Below are positions 54,655-62,616 of a stretch of DNA of 64,000 nucleotides, piece after piece (positions within the stretch are counted from its first letter, which is position 1; every line of letters begins with the position of its first letter). The stretch comes from Candidatus Altimarinota bacterium (GTDB lineage Bacteria > Patescibacteriota > Gracilibacteria > UBA4473), in contig JAGLIF010000006.1 of assembly GCA_023143095.1 (NCBI GenBank), forward strand, positions 62,001 to 126,000, written 5' to 3'. Below the pieces are notes generated by a model. That model was not told the origin of the DNA and did no database searches. It saw only the letters and a list, made by a program, of their open reading frames with translations. The position numbers were made by a program, and so were the translations under genes.

Positions 54655-55383
54655 ATGCTTCCTCAAAAAATTGAAAAATGGATCTCAAATGAATTTTTTC
54701 CACAAAGAGTTTTGCTCTCTGGAAAAAAAGGTCTTGTAGATACTGCAATTAAAATTGCCGCCCAGCTTCAAAAAACAACTGTGGAAAAAATTCACTCTGG
54801 CATTGCTACTGACACATTCCTTTTTAAAGATGATGGAACGAGTGTTAAAATCGGAAATAAGGATCACCCAGAAAAAAATTCTGTTCGAGGTATTATTAAA
54901 TGGATTTCTCAAAAGCCAGTTTCACTACATAGAATTATTATTCTTGAAAACTTTGAGAGAATGAGTCGAGATGCTCCTCATGCCATATTGAAAATTCTAG
55001 AAGAACCCCCCTCTCAAGCTATTTTTATTTTTACAACACAAAATCATCATCAAATGCTAGAAACGATTCTTTCCCGAATGACAGTCCTTCGAATTGGTCA
55101 TGATTTTGAAGATTTTGAGATTGCTGAAGATGTAAAAAGCTTTTTTCAAAGCAAAAATCTTATCTGGAAATTCAAAAAAATTAAACAATTAGACAAAGAA
55201 AGTAAAAAAGAAAAAGATAAATCTATTATTTTGAATTTTATGAATGATTTACTTATTCATGCCAGATTTTTTGAACAATATCAAAAACACCTAGAAATAT
55301 TGTTCGAAACCCAAAAAGCTCTCATGGGAAATGTAAACACCAAGTTAATTCTTGAATGTCTAGCTCTAAAATTAACCAAATAA
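54655..55383 (+). CDS. holB: DNA polymerase III delta'-like clamp-loader subunit
   Basis: 242 residues, shorter than E. coli HolB. HRIIILENFERMSRDAPHAI, then LKILEEPPSQAIFIFTT and ILSRMTVLRIG are the conserved Walker B-like, sensor and SRC-like positions. The P-loop is degenerate (LSGKKGLVDTAIKI), as expected for a non-hydrolysing delta' subunit. It is followed at 46 bp by ricT, the same neighbour as in Bacillus (holB-yaaT). The 141-bp gap upstream is AT-rich with the small palindrome AATCTATAGATT. Confidence 0.82.
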   Translation: MLPQKIEKWISNEFFPQRVLLSGKKGLVDTAIKIAAQLQKTTVEKIHSGIATDTFLFKDDGTSVKIGNKDHPEKNSVRGIIKWISQKPVSLHRIIILENFERMSRDAPHAILKILEEPPSQAIFIFTTQNHHQMLETILSRMTVLRIGHDFEDFEIAEDVKSFFQSKNLIWKFKKIKQLDKESKKEKDKSIILNFMNDLLIHARFFEQYQKHLEILFETQKALMGNVNTKLILECLALKLTK

Positions 55384-55403
55384 AGGGCTTTGTTTGTTAT
55401 TTT

Positions 55404-55432
55404 CATGTATTTTTATATATTAAAAATACATG
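55404..55432 (+). promoter_or_regulatory. Perfect hairpin covering the -10 and start codon of ricT
   Basis: CATGTATTTTTA and TAAAAATACATG are exact inverse complements around TATAT. The ATG of ricT is the last three bases of the 3' arm, and TATATT (55416-55421) inside could be its -10 box. Either a DNA operator or an RNA hairpin hiding the start codon is possible. Confidence 0.55.
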
Positions 55433-56311
55433 AAAATTTTAAAAGTAATCGATATTTTAAGAAATAAAGAAATTCGTCTAAAAGTCGAAGATGATGCTAC
55501 TTTTGCTTATCGAGAAAAAATTCTCATAAAATCCTCAAAAGAAAGCTGTGTTGCTGAAGTTTTTGATATGCCACGAAAAATCCCTGGTATTAAATATGAT
55601 GAAAATTTTTTCTTTGTACGAAAGCTAAAACCAGAGGAGCTCACTGAATTTGAGACCCTACAAGAAGGCACTTCTAAACGAATAAAAAAAGCACAAGAGT
55701 TAGCAGATAAACTAGAGCTTTCTATGAGATTTTTTTCCTCACAAGTTGGTTGGCACAATCGCATGACCTCTTTTTTCTTCGTTGCAAAAAATCCGGTTGA
55801 TTTTCGTGAACTTCTAAAACTTCTAGTAAAAACTTTTTCTGGAAGAATTCATCTCGAAAGAGTCTCTGAACGGGATCGAACCCGTATTATTGGAGGTGTT
55901 GGATCTTGTGGCAGAAGTGAAAGCTGTTGTCAATTTACACGATTCAACAATCAAAAAGTTTCTCTCAATGCTGTTCGAGACCAAGGAATCATGATCAATA
56001 ACAATGAAAAAATCTTTGGACTACACGGAAAAATAAAAACCTGCATGCTTTATGAAATAGACGGATACCGAGAAAATAGAAAATACCTTCCTCATATGAA
56101 ACAACTCGTCACAATTGGAAAACTTCCTGGTCGAGTCGTTGGACTTGATATGCTTAATAAAAAAGTAAAAGTTTTACTAGAAAACGAAACAATTGAAGTT
56201 TTTGATGTAAAAGATGTTCAATATGAAAACAAAAAAGACGCTCCAGAAGAACCATTGCTTAATTTTGAAAAATATGAAATCTCTCCAGACGGTATAGATA
56301 TCGATTCTTAA
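55430..56311 (+). CDS. ricT: PSP1-domain protein RicT (YaaT)
   Basis: 293 residues. The PSP1 region has the cysteine signature GGVGSCGRSESCCQF followed by the KVSLNAVRDQGIMIN segment and GLHGKIKTCMLYEIDGY. In Bacillus, RicT joins RicA and RicF in an Fe-S-containing complex that directs RNase Y maturation of mRNA. The other partners are not in the window; here RNase J (60254) is the visible RNA-decay enzyme. The holB-ricT order is conserved. Confidence 0.88.
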   Translation: MKILKVIDILRNKEIRLKVEDDATFAYREKILIKSSKESCVAEVFDMPRKIPGIKYDENFFFVRKLKPEELTEFETLQEGTSKRIKKAQELADKLELSMRFFSSQVGWHNRMTSFFFVAKNPVDFRELLKLLVKTFSGRIHLERVSERDRTRIIGGVGSCGRSESCCQFTRFNNQKVSLNAVRDQGIMINNNEKIFGLHGKIKTCMLYEIDGYRENRKYLPHMKQLVTIGKLPGRVVGLDMLNKKVKVLLENETIEVFDVKDVQYENKKDAPEEPLLNFEKYEISPDGIDIDS

Positions 56312-56338
56312 GAAAATACTGATAAAGACCTTTCTTTT

Positions 56339-56344
56339 TATACT
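56339..56344 (+). promoter_or_regulatory. -10 box TATACT of purB
   Basis: TATACT ends 10 nt before ATG 56355, giving a leader of only a few bases. The AATACTGATAAA motif lies about 18 bp upstream, just after the ricT stop. Confidence 0.45.
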
Positions 56345-56354
56345 AAATATCCCA

Positions 56355-57698
56355 ATGCAAAATTTCCCAATTTCTCCTTTAGATGGACGCTATAGCCAAA
56401 AAGTATCTGAAATATCTCCGCTTTTTTCAGAATTTGGTCTTATGTACGCCAGAACAAAAGTAGAAATACTATGGCTCTTGTTTCTTTCCGAAAAAGGCAT
56501 TGCCCCACAAATAGATGAAATGCTAAAAATTGGTCTTTTGACTGTTATAGAAAACTTTTCGGAAGAAGAATTTCAAAAAATTAAGAAGATTGAGACAACA
56601 ACCAACCATGATGTAAAAGCCGTCGAATATTTTATACGAGAACTTGTACCAGAAAATCTTTGGTCTTGGATTCATTTTGCTTGTACCTCTGAAGACATAA
56701 ACAATACCGCTTACGGATTAATTTTAAAAGATGGCATTAAAGTCGTTAAACAAATCTTTCAAAAAGAAGTACTAAATAATCTAAAAGAAAAATCAATAGA
56801 ATGGAAATCTGTTTCTATGCTTTGTCGAACACATGGACAAAATGCCACCCCATCCACTATGGGAAAAGAATTCTCTATTTTTTGGTACCGAGCAAAAGAA
56901 ATTACAATGGTATTGCAAAAACTTCAAATAACCGCAAAAATAAACGGTGCAACTGGAACTTTTTCCGCCCACGCTATAGCCTTTCCTAACGAAGACTGGA
57001 TTTCTCTAGGACAAGAATTTATCGAAAAAAAATTAGAACTTGATTGGATTCCTCTTACCTCACAAATTGAACCACACGACCAACAAGCTGCTATTCTCAA
57101 CGAGTTTTCTAGACTCTCCTCTGTACTCATTGATCTCTGCCGAGATGTTTGGGGATACATTTCTCTCGGTTATTTTGAACAAAAAACAGTAAAAGGAGAG
57201 ATTGGCTCCTCAACTATGCCCCACAAAGTAAATCCTATTGACTTTGAAAATGCAGAAGGCAATTTCAAATTAACAAGAGGAATTGCTCGAACTTTGAGTG
57301 ACGAACTACCTATTTCAAGATGGCAAAGAGACCTCACTGATTCAACTCTCCAGCGAAATCTGGGTCTTGTTTTTGGACATTTTTTATTAGGCATTCGCTC
57401 CCTAAACAAGGGACTTGGCAAGCTTAAACTGAACCAAAATGCTATTGCAACAGCGTTGCAAAACGCCCCAGAAGTCCTTACAGAAGCCATTCAGACTGTT
57501 TTAAGAGCACATGGACAAGCAGATGCTTACGAACAACTAAAAGATTTTTCTCGTGGACAACCAATGAGCACGGAAAAAATAAAAGCCTTTATTAAACAAA
57601 CAACACTTCCCAAGGAAGTAAAAAATCGATTATCTCATCTTTCGCCAGAAACCTATTGTGGACTTTCTGAAGCACTGGTAACAAAATTCGTAAAATAA
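56355..57698 (+). CDS. purB: Adenylosuccinate lyase
   Basis: 447 residues of the fumarase/aspartase superfamily. The start FPISPLDGRYSQKVSEISP is that of the E. coli-type PurB. The signature loop GEIGSSTMPHKVNPIDFENA, CRTHGQNATPSTMGKE and TSEDINNTAYG carry the catalytic residues. It makes AMP and AICAR. It heads the run purB-folK-folE (gap 3 bp, then overlap). It contains one exact (57445) and one near (56902) copy of the 17-bp palindrome. Confidence 0.96.
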   Translation: MQNFPISPLDGRYSQKVSEISPLFSEFGLMYARTKVEILWLLFLSEKGIAPQIDEMLKIGLLTVIENFSEEEFQKIKKIETTTNHDVKAVEYFIRELVPENLWSWIHFACTSEDINNTAYGLILKDGIKVVKQIFQKEVLNNLKEKSIEWKSVSMLCRTHGQNATPSTMGKEFSIFWYRAKEITMVLQKLQITAKINGATGTFSAHAIAFPNEDWISLGQEFIEKKLELDWIPLTSQIEPHDQQAAILNEFSRLSSVLIDLCRDVWGYISLGYFEQKTVKGEIGSSTMPHKVNPIDFENAEGNFKLTRGIARTLSDELPISRWQRDLTDSTLQRNLGLVFGHFLLGIRSLNKGLGKLKLNQNAIATALQNAPEVLTEAIQTVLRAHGQADAYEQLKDFSRGQPMSTEKIKAFIKQTTLPKEVKNRLSHLSPETYCGLSEALVTKFVK

Positions 57699-57701
57699 AA
57701 A

Positions 57702-58208
57702 ATGATTTTTATTGCACTGGGATCTTCAATTGGAAACTCCGAGAATATTTTTGCTTCTACAGAAAAACATTTAAAACAAGAGGGTATTACAATTTTACAA
57801 AAATCAAAAATTTTTAAAAACCCTCCACTAGGAAATATCGCTAAAAACGAATTTAGCAACGCCGTCTGGGAAATTAAAATCAACCAAGAAAAGGAAAAAA
57901 GAGTCTCTCTTCAGGCTGAAACTCTTCTCTCCATACTAAAGAACTGTGAAATAGCACATGGTCGTGATATAAAGAATAAAAAATGGAGTGATCGCCCCCT
58001 TGATCTCGACATATTAATGTTTAACGACCTAATCCTAAAAACAAAATCGCTAACAATCCCCCACAAAGAAATCCCCAATAGAATTTTTGTCCTAAAACCT
58101 TGGAGTGAATTGGTCGACCAAGACTTTAATATTCCAAAACAAGGAAGCTTGCAAAAATTGCTAAAAGGAATAAAAAGTAACCACAAAAATTTATCTTTAA
58201 AAAAATGA
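57702..58208 (+). CDS. folK: HPPK, 6-hydroxymethyl-dihydropterin pyrophosphokinase
   Basis: 168 residues. FIALGSSIGNSENI at the start and KKWSDRPLDLDILMF (the W-x-D-R-P-x-D-x-D metal and ATP motif) define the family. It activates the pterin for dihydropteroate synthesis. It ends in TGA, which overlaps the folE ATG as ATGA, so translation is coupled. Confidence 0.92.
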   Translation: MIFIALGSSIGNSENIFASTEKHLKQEGITILQKSKIFKNPPLGNIAKNEFSNAVWEIKINQEKEKRVSLQAETLLSILKNCEIAHGRDIKNKKWSDRPLDLDILMFNDLILKTKSLTIPHKEIPNRIFVLKPWSELVDQDFNIPKQGSLQKLLKGIKSNHKNLSLKK

Positions 58209-58753
58209 CCACAGAAGACGCTATTCGCGAAATCTTAAAAAATATTGGAGAGAATTTATCTAGAGAAGGATTAATCGAAACTCCTATGCGTATAGCAGCT
58301 GCACATAAAGAATTTTTTTCAGGATATGATCAAAATCCTACCACTATTCTTAAAACTTTTTCAAACGAAGGATATGACGAAATGTTACTTGTAAAAAACA
58401 TTGAATATTTTTCTCATTGTGAACATCACATGGTGCCTTTTTTTGGAAGTGTCCATATTGCCTATATCCCAGACAAGACCATAACTGGATTATCCAAACT
58501 TCCACGACTCGTGGAAATTTTTGCAAGACGATTACAAAATCAAGAACGCCTCACTGTCCAAATCGCCGAAACCCTTTTTCAAATACTCAAACCAAAGGGT
58601 GTGGCAATTCAAATCACTGGAAAGCATTTATGCATGTGTGCTCGGGGCATCAAAAAAACAGCCTCTGAAACAATCACGACAGCCTTTTTGGGAGAATTTA
58701 AAACCAACGGAGACTTACGAAATGATTTTTTTAATCAAATTAAAACTTCTTAA
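58205..58753 (+). CDS. folE: GTP cyclohydrolase I
   Basis: 182 residues. Zinc ligands in SHCEHHMVPFFGSVHIAYIP and HLCMCARGI; GLSKLPRLVEIFARRLQNQE and the TTAFLGEF end are family signatures. It converts GTP to dihydroneopterin triphosphate, the first step of folate (or queuosine-type deazapurine) synthesis. Coupled with folK. A near-copy of the 17-bp palindrome is at 58521. Confidence 0.95.
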   Translation: MTTEDAIREILKNIGENLSREGLIETPMRIAAAHKEFFSGYDQNPTTILKTFSNEGYDEMLLVKNIEYFSHCEHHMVPFFGSVHIAYIPDKTITGLSKLPRLVEIFARRLQNQERLTVQIAETLFQILKPKGVAIQITGKHLCMCARGIKKTASETITTAFLGEFKTNGDLRNDFFNQIKTS

Positions 58754-58779
58754 GAAAACGCTTATCAACTCTTTGATAC

Positions 58780-59841
58780 TCAGTTTGTATCACTTTTATT
58801 TTTTTTAGTGCTTCCTAAAAAACAAAGTCGTGAATCCGCTTCTACAAATTGAACCTTTGCGATTTGGGGATTTTTCTGTACCAAAAAATAAGCCGCACTC
58901 CCAATCATCGCAGCATTATCCGTTGAAAAGTTTATATTCTGAGGCGTAAAAAAGTTTTTGCAATAGTGTTGCAAAAACTCCCTAATCACTGATTTTAAGT
59001 ACTGATTCGCCGAAACCCCTCCAACAAAAAAAACACTTTTTATCTCTGGATATTTTTCCAATACTCGTTCAATTTTTTTCAAAAAAATCTTTCCCACCGT
59101 ATATTCAAAACTTGCACAAACATCTGTAATAAAAATTTCATCTACACTTTCAACTTGTTCAATAAGACGATACACTGATGCCTTGAGTCCTGAAAAAGAA
59201 AAATCCAAGGAATCTTTTTCAAGATAAATTTTCGGAAAATCATATTTTTTTTTATCTCCTTTTTCGGCTTTTTCGGACACAATGGGTCCTCCTGGATACC
59301 CAAGTCCTAACATTTTCGCAACTTTATCAAAAGCTTCTCCTGCCGCATCATCCAAAGTTGTTCCCAGCATTACACCATCTACTTCTGAGTAAAAAAGATG
59401 CATTTGTGTATGCCCACCAGAAACGGTTAAGACTAGTGCAGGAAAAGAAATTTCTTCTACTCGTTCCAAAAAAACAGAGCAAATGTGTCCATGGATATGA
59501 TGCACAGGAATGAGTGGTTTTTGATGTTGAAGCGACAAAAAACTTGCTGCCGTATTCCCAATCAAAAGTGAAGTTTGAAGCCCTGGTCCCTGAGTACACG
59601 CAAGAAAATCTATTTCCTCCATAGAAAGATTCGCTTTCTTTAGACATTCCTCCAACGCTCCTTTCCACTTTTCAGCATGTAACCGTGCCGCAATTTCTGG
59701 CACAACACCTCCCCAAGCATTGTGCTGAGCTTGTGAAACACGAACCTCACTCAATACTTTTTTTCCATTCTCAACAACCGCCACAGCTGTATCATCACAA
59801 GAAGTTTCAAAGGCCAGTATTTTTATCTTTTTATGTCTCAT
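58780..59841 (-). CDS. tsaD: tRNA N6-adenosine threonylcarbamoyltransferase TsaD
   Basis: 353 residues; forms t6A37 in ANN-decoding tRNAs. ASKHA fold with AFETSCDDTAVAVV, the metal-binding HHIHGHI, TVSGGHTQMHL, DDAAGEAFDKVAKMLGLGYP and NAAMIGSAAY. The stop is TGA, one of two in the window. Two further in-frame codons shortly after would also be stops, so recoding is not suggested. An exact palindrome copy lies at 58958, in a different codon phase from the other exact copies. Confidence 0.96.
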   Translation of the reverse strand: MRHKKIKILAFETSCDDTAVAVVENGKKVLSEVRVSQAQHNAWGGVVPEIAARLHAEKWKGALEECLKKANLSMEEIDFLACTQGPGLQTSLLIGNTAASFLSLQHQKPLIPVHHIHGHICSVFLERVEEISFPALVLTVSGGHTQMHLFYSEVDGVMLGTTLDDAAGEAFDKVAKMLGLGYPGGPIVSEKAEKGDKKKYDFPKIYLEKDSLDFSFSGLKASVYRLIEQVESVDEIFITDVCASFEYTVGKIFLKKIERVLEKYPEIKSVFFVGGVSANQYLKSVIREFLQHYCKNFFTPQNINFSTDNAAMIGSAAYFLVQKNPQIAKVQFVEADSRLCFLGSTKKNKSDTN

Positions 59842-59918
59842 AAAAGTTCATTTTTTCTATAAAATCCTCTACACTCTTTTTCGAAATTTATCATAATTAT
59901 TTAACACACACTTTACAA

Positions 59919-60194
59919 ATGATCAAGCACAACCTTTACTTTGAAGGAAATGTACAAAGCCTCGGGTTTGCCGAGAATGATACAATTAACCAAACACTAG
60001 GACTCGTTTCCCCTGGCGAATACGATTTTGGAGTAGCCTCAAAAAAAGAAACCATGCAAATCTTATTTGGAACACTAACTATCAACGGAACAATTTATTC
60101 TTCAAAAGAAGCTCCCTGCGTTATTCCACAAGGATCAACTATTCATATCAGTGCCACTTCTCCAGCTGGATACCGCTGTGTTTATGGCGATTAA
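59919..60194 (+). CDS. ppnP: Pyrimidine/purine nucleoside phosphorylase PpnP-like
   Basis: 91 residues, a small cupin. YFEGNVQSLGFAE, SPGEYDFGVASKKETMQIL, a GTLTINGT turn and the AGYRCVYGD end follow the PpnP (former DUF1255) pattern at the usual length. The enzyme splits nucleosides with phosphate and would serve base salvage. It is monocistronic. The 59-bp gap after it contains GAAGCA and TGCTTC arms that could pair. Confidence 0.85.
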   Translation: MIKHNLYFEGNVQSLGFAENDTINQTLGLVSPGEYDFGVASKKETMQILFGTLTINGTIYSSKEAPCVIPQGSTIHISATSPAGYRCVYGD

Positions 60195-60253
60195 GATCTC
60201 TTTAAAGAAGCATTGATAAATAAACTCTCAACAAAAAAAGTGCTTCTGTTTCC

Positions 60254-62284
60254 CTAAAGAATCACTACTTCTATTAATTGTTCTTGTTTATATTTTTGTA
60301 GGAACATTTGATGTAATTTATTCTTAATTGGCTGTTCCAAGACCTTTTCTGGTCGACTTGGATCATAGGTTCTAATCCAAAGCTCTCGAATCTCTTTTTC
60401 TATTAAGGCAAACAACTCTTTGTTTTGATTTCCGTACAAAAACCCATTCGCTCTAATATTTACTTTTTTTACGCTCCCTTTTTCCGATCGAATCGTCACC
60501 ATAATAATCCCATTTTCTTTCATAAAAGTTCTTTCTTCCAACACCTTATCGTGTACCTTTTCTCCTAACTGTACAAGAGTTTCTGCCCCTGCTACGCCCT
60601 CTTTTTCAGTCATTAGTCGCGCACCTTTTTCAGTTAAAATAACCCCTCTTCCGTTTTTAATCATAAAAGTATTTTCTTTCTTAAGTTGCAAACTTTCTAC
60701 AATCAAATCTCTATGACCATATCGCATGTAGAGTTCTCCATGAATTGGTGCAAAATATTTAGGATTAAGCAATGACGCCATAAGTTTGCATTCTTCAGCA
60801 TGTGCGTGTCCTGAAACATGTATATCCAAACTTTTTTTATCCACTTTCTTACATTCAATTTCTGCCAAATTATTAAGAACCGAAACAATCGCCATTTCGT
60901 TTCCTGGAATCGGAGAAGACGAAAACACGATAGTATCTTCTGTCGTTAATTTGATATCTCGATGTGTTTTTGCAGCCATTCTCGTCAAAGCAGCAAACTG
61001 TTCTCCTTGTGAGCCTGTGGACAAAATAAGCACCTTTTTTGGGTCCATTTGCCGTGCTTTTGGACTCATGCGTTGCAAAGTTTGTTCCTTGCACTTTAAA
61101 TAATTAAGTTTTCTAGCTATCGCAACATTTCGTTCCATTGATCTACCAGACAAAAAAACCGTTCGTCCATTTCTTTCTGCCGACTCTACAAGTTTTGAAA
61201 CCCTTCCAATATTAGAAGAAAAAGTTGCCACAATTACACGCCCAGTAGCTTCCGTAATCAACTTATCTAATGATTCTTCGATAACCGATTCTGAAATTGT
61301 TTGCCCTGGTTGCATAGCATTGGTTGAATCTGATAAAGCTAAAACAACACCCTCTTTCCCAATTTTTGAAATACGAGAAAGATCTATTGGTTGATCGTCT
61401 GATGGATTGTAATCAAATTTAAAATCCGAAGTATGTACAATCGAGCCATATACCGTTTTTGCTACAATTCCAACTCCATCTGGAATGGAATGATTTATAT
61501 GAAAAAATTCAAATTCAAATTTTCCTAATTTCAATTTCGATTTAGGATTAATTTCCTGAATATTCAATTTTTGTGAAACACCTTTGTGTTCTGCACATTG
61601 TGCCAAAATCAATTCTTTCGTAAGTCTTGTCGCATACATTTTTGGATATCCTAATTCTGGTAAAATATATGGGACGCCTCCAATATGATCAAGATGTCCA
61701 TGCGTATAAAGAACTCCACGAATCTTATGCTTGTTTTTAACCAAATAAGAAATATCCGGAATCAACACATCTATTCCTAGATGTTCTGGTCCTGGGAATA
61801 AAAATCCTGTATCAATAACTACAATATCATCTCCCCATTCAAGAAACATCATATTTTCTCCTACTTGTTCCATTCCTCCAAGAGGAACTACTCGAATCTC
61901 TCCTGTCTTTATTTTGGACATAAAATTTGTAGGATGAAATTTATCTCGTTTTTCAATCGTTGGACGAGCTATAAATGGATCATATTTAGAAAAATTTCCT
62001 CCCTGTTGAGATCTTTGTGCGTTCTTGTTTCTATTTGGCTTTCCTGTAGATTGTGTTTGACTACTCCTACCTACTTGTTTCTTGTTTGAAAAGTGACTAT
62101 TTGTTCTCGCTCCTTGTGTAGAAACCTTTGTTGTTTGTACTCCTCGTTTAGGCGTATTTTTTGTTGATTTTGTCAAAAAAGTTTGCTTTTCCGTTCCTTC
62201 TGCTTGTACTTTCTGCTTTTGTTCTCTTTTTTTCCCCAAGAGGCCTTTTTTTGAAAGCCATTTTGTTAGTTTGTCTTCTTCCAT
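60254..62284 (-). CDS. rnj: Ribonuclease J with long basic N-terminal extension
   Basis: 676 residues. The catalytic core starts near residue 130 (IRVVPLGGMEQVGENM). Metal ligands are in YTHGHLDHIGG, HSIPDG, TSDFKFD and VSGHAHAEE of the beta-lactamase/beta-CASP fold, with a C-terminal domain after it. The first ~120 residues are low-complexity and basic (Lys, Gln, Thr, Ser, Asn), probably RNA-binding or disordered. RNase J processes and degrades mRNA from 5' ends. Its upstream region (62285-62616) is unusually structured. Confidence 0.94.
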   Translation of the reverse strand: MEEDKLTKWLSKKGLLGKKREQKQKVQAEGTEKQTFLTKSTKNTPKRGVQTTKVSTQGARTNSHFSNKKQVGRSSQTQSTGKPNRNKNAQRSQQGGNFSKYDPFIARPTIEKRDKFHPTNFMSKIKTGEIRVVPLGGMEQVGENMMFLEWGDDIVVIDTGFLFPGPEHLGIDVLIPDISYLVKNKHKIRGVLYTHGHLDHIGGVPYILPELGYPKMYATRLTKELILAQCAEHKGVSQKLNIQEINPKSKLKLGKFEFEFFHINHSIPDGVGIVAKTVYGSIVHTSDFKFDYNPSDDQPIDLSRISKIGKEGVVLALSDSTNAMQPGQTISESVIEESLDKLITEATGRVIVATFSSNIGRVSKLVESAERNGRTVFLSGRSMERNVAIARKLNYLKCKEQTLQRMSPKARQMDPKKVLILSTGSQGEQFAALTRMAAKTHRDIKLTTEDTIVFSSSPIPGNEMAIVSVLNNLAEIECKKVDKKSLDIHVSGHAHAEECKLMASLLNPKYFAPIHGELYMRYGHRDLIVESLQLKKENTFMIKNGRGVILTEKGARLMTEKEGVAGAETLVQLGEKVHDKVLEERTFMKENGIIMVTIRSEKGSVKKVNIRANGFLYGNQNKELFALIEKEIRELWIRTYDPSRPEKVLEQPIKNKLHQMFLQKYKQEQLIEVVIL

Positions 62285-62616
62285 TTTTTTGTTTAATAAT
62301 TAAAAAGATTAAAATTTTTCCGATTTCTTGTTTAAAATTTTTTTTAAACAAGAAAGATAAACATCGATTTTTCACACTCACAATCGTTTCAAATTTACTT
62401 TTTTTGAAACTTTTTGTGTGCCAATAACAGTTTTTTTAATTCCACCTTTTTGGAATCTAAGCTGAGTGAGCATTTTGTATAAAGAGAAATTCCTCTTTCT
62501 GCTGAAACTCAACATTTTAATAAAAAATCAAAAACAGTATAGCGCAAAGAAAGACAATCGTCAATTAACATTACAAGAAATAACCATTCTTTCCTCCTTG
62601 TAACACAACAATCTAC
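62285..62616 (-). other. Structured 332-bp region between gap and rnj
   Basis: No gene is visible. Inverted repeats follow one another: a perfect 13-bp stem at 62324-62336/62343-62355 (TTTCTTGTTTAAA), GTTTCAAA/TTTGAAAC at 62386-62393/62403-62410, ATTCCA/TGGAAT at 62439-62456, and AAAGAG/CTCTTT at 62481-62498. On the minus strand this is the 3' end of gap plus the rnj leader. Any of the hairpins could end the gap transcript, though none has an ideal T-run on the minus strand. Confidence 0.5.

Noticed and set aside
55870-55910. tRNA-like T-arm (ACGGGATCGAACCCGT)
   Set aside because: It falls in the conserved coding part of ricT (ERDRTRIIGG) and no acceptor, D or anticodon arm can be drawn around it.
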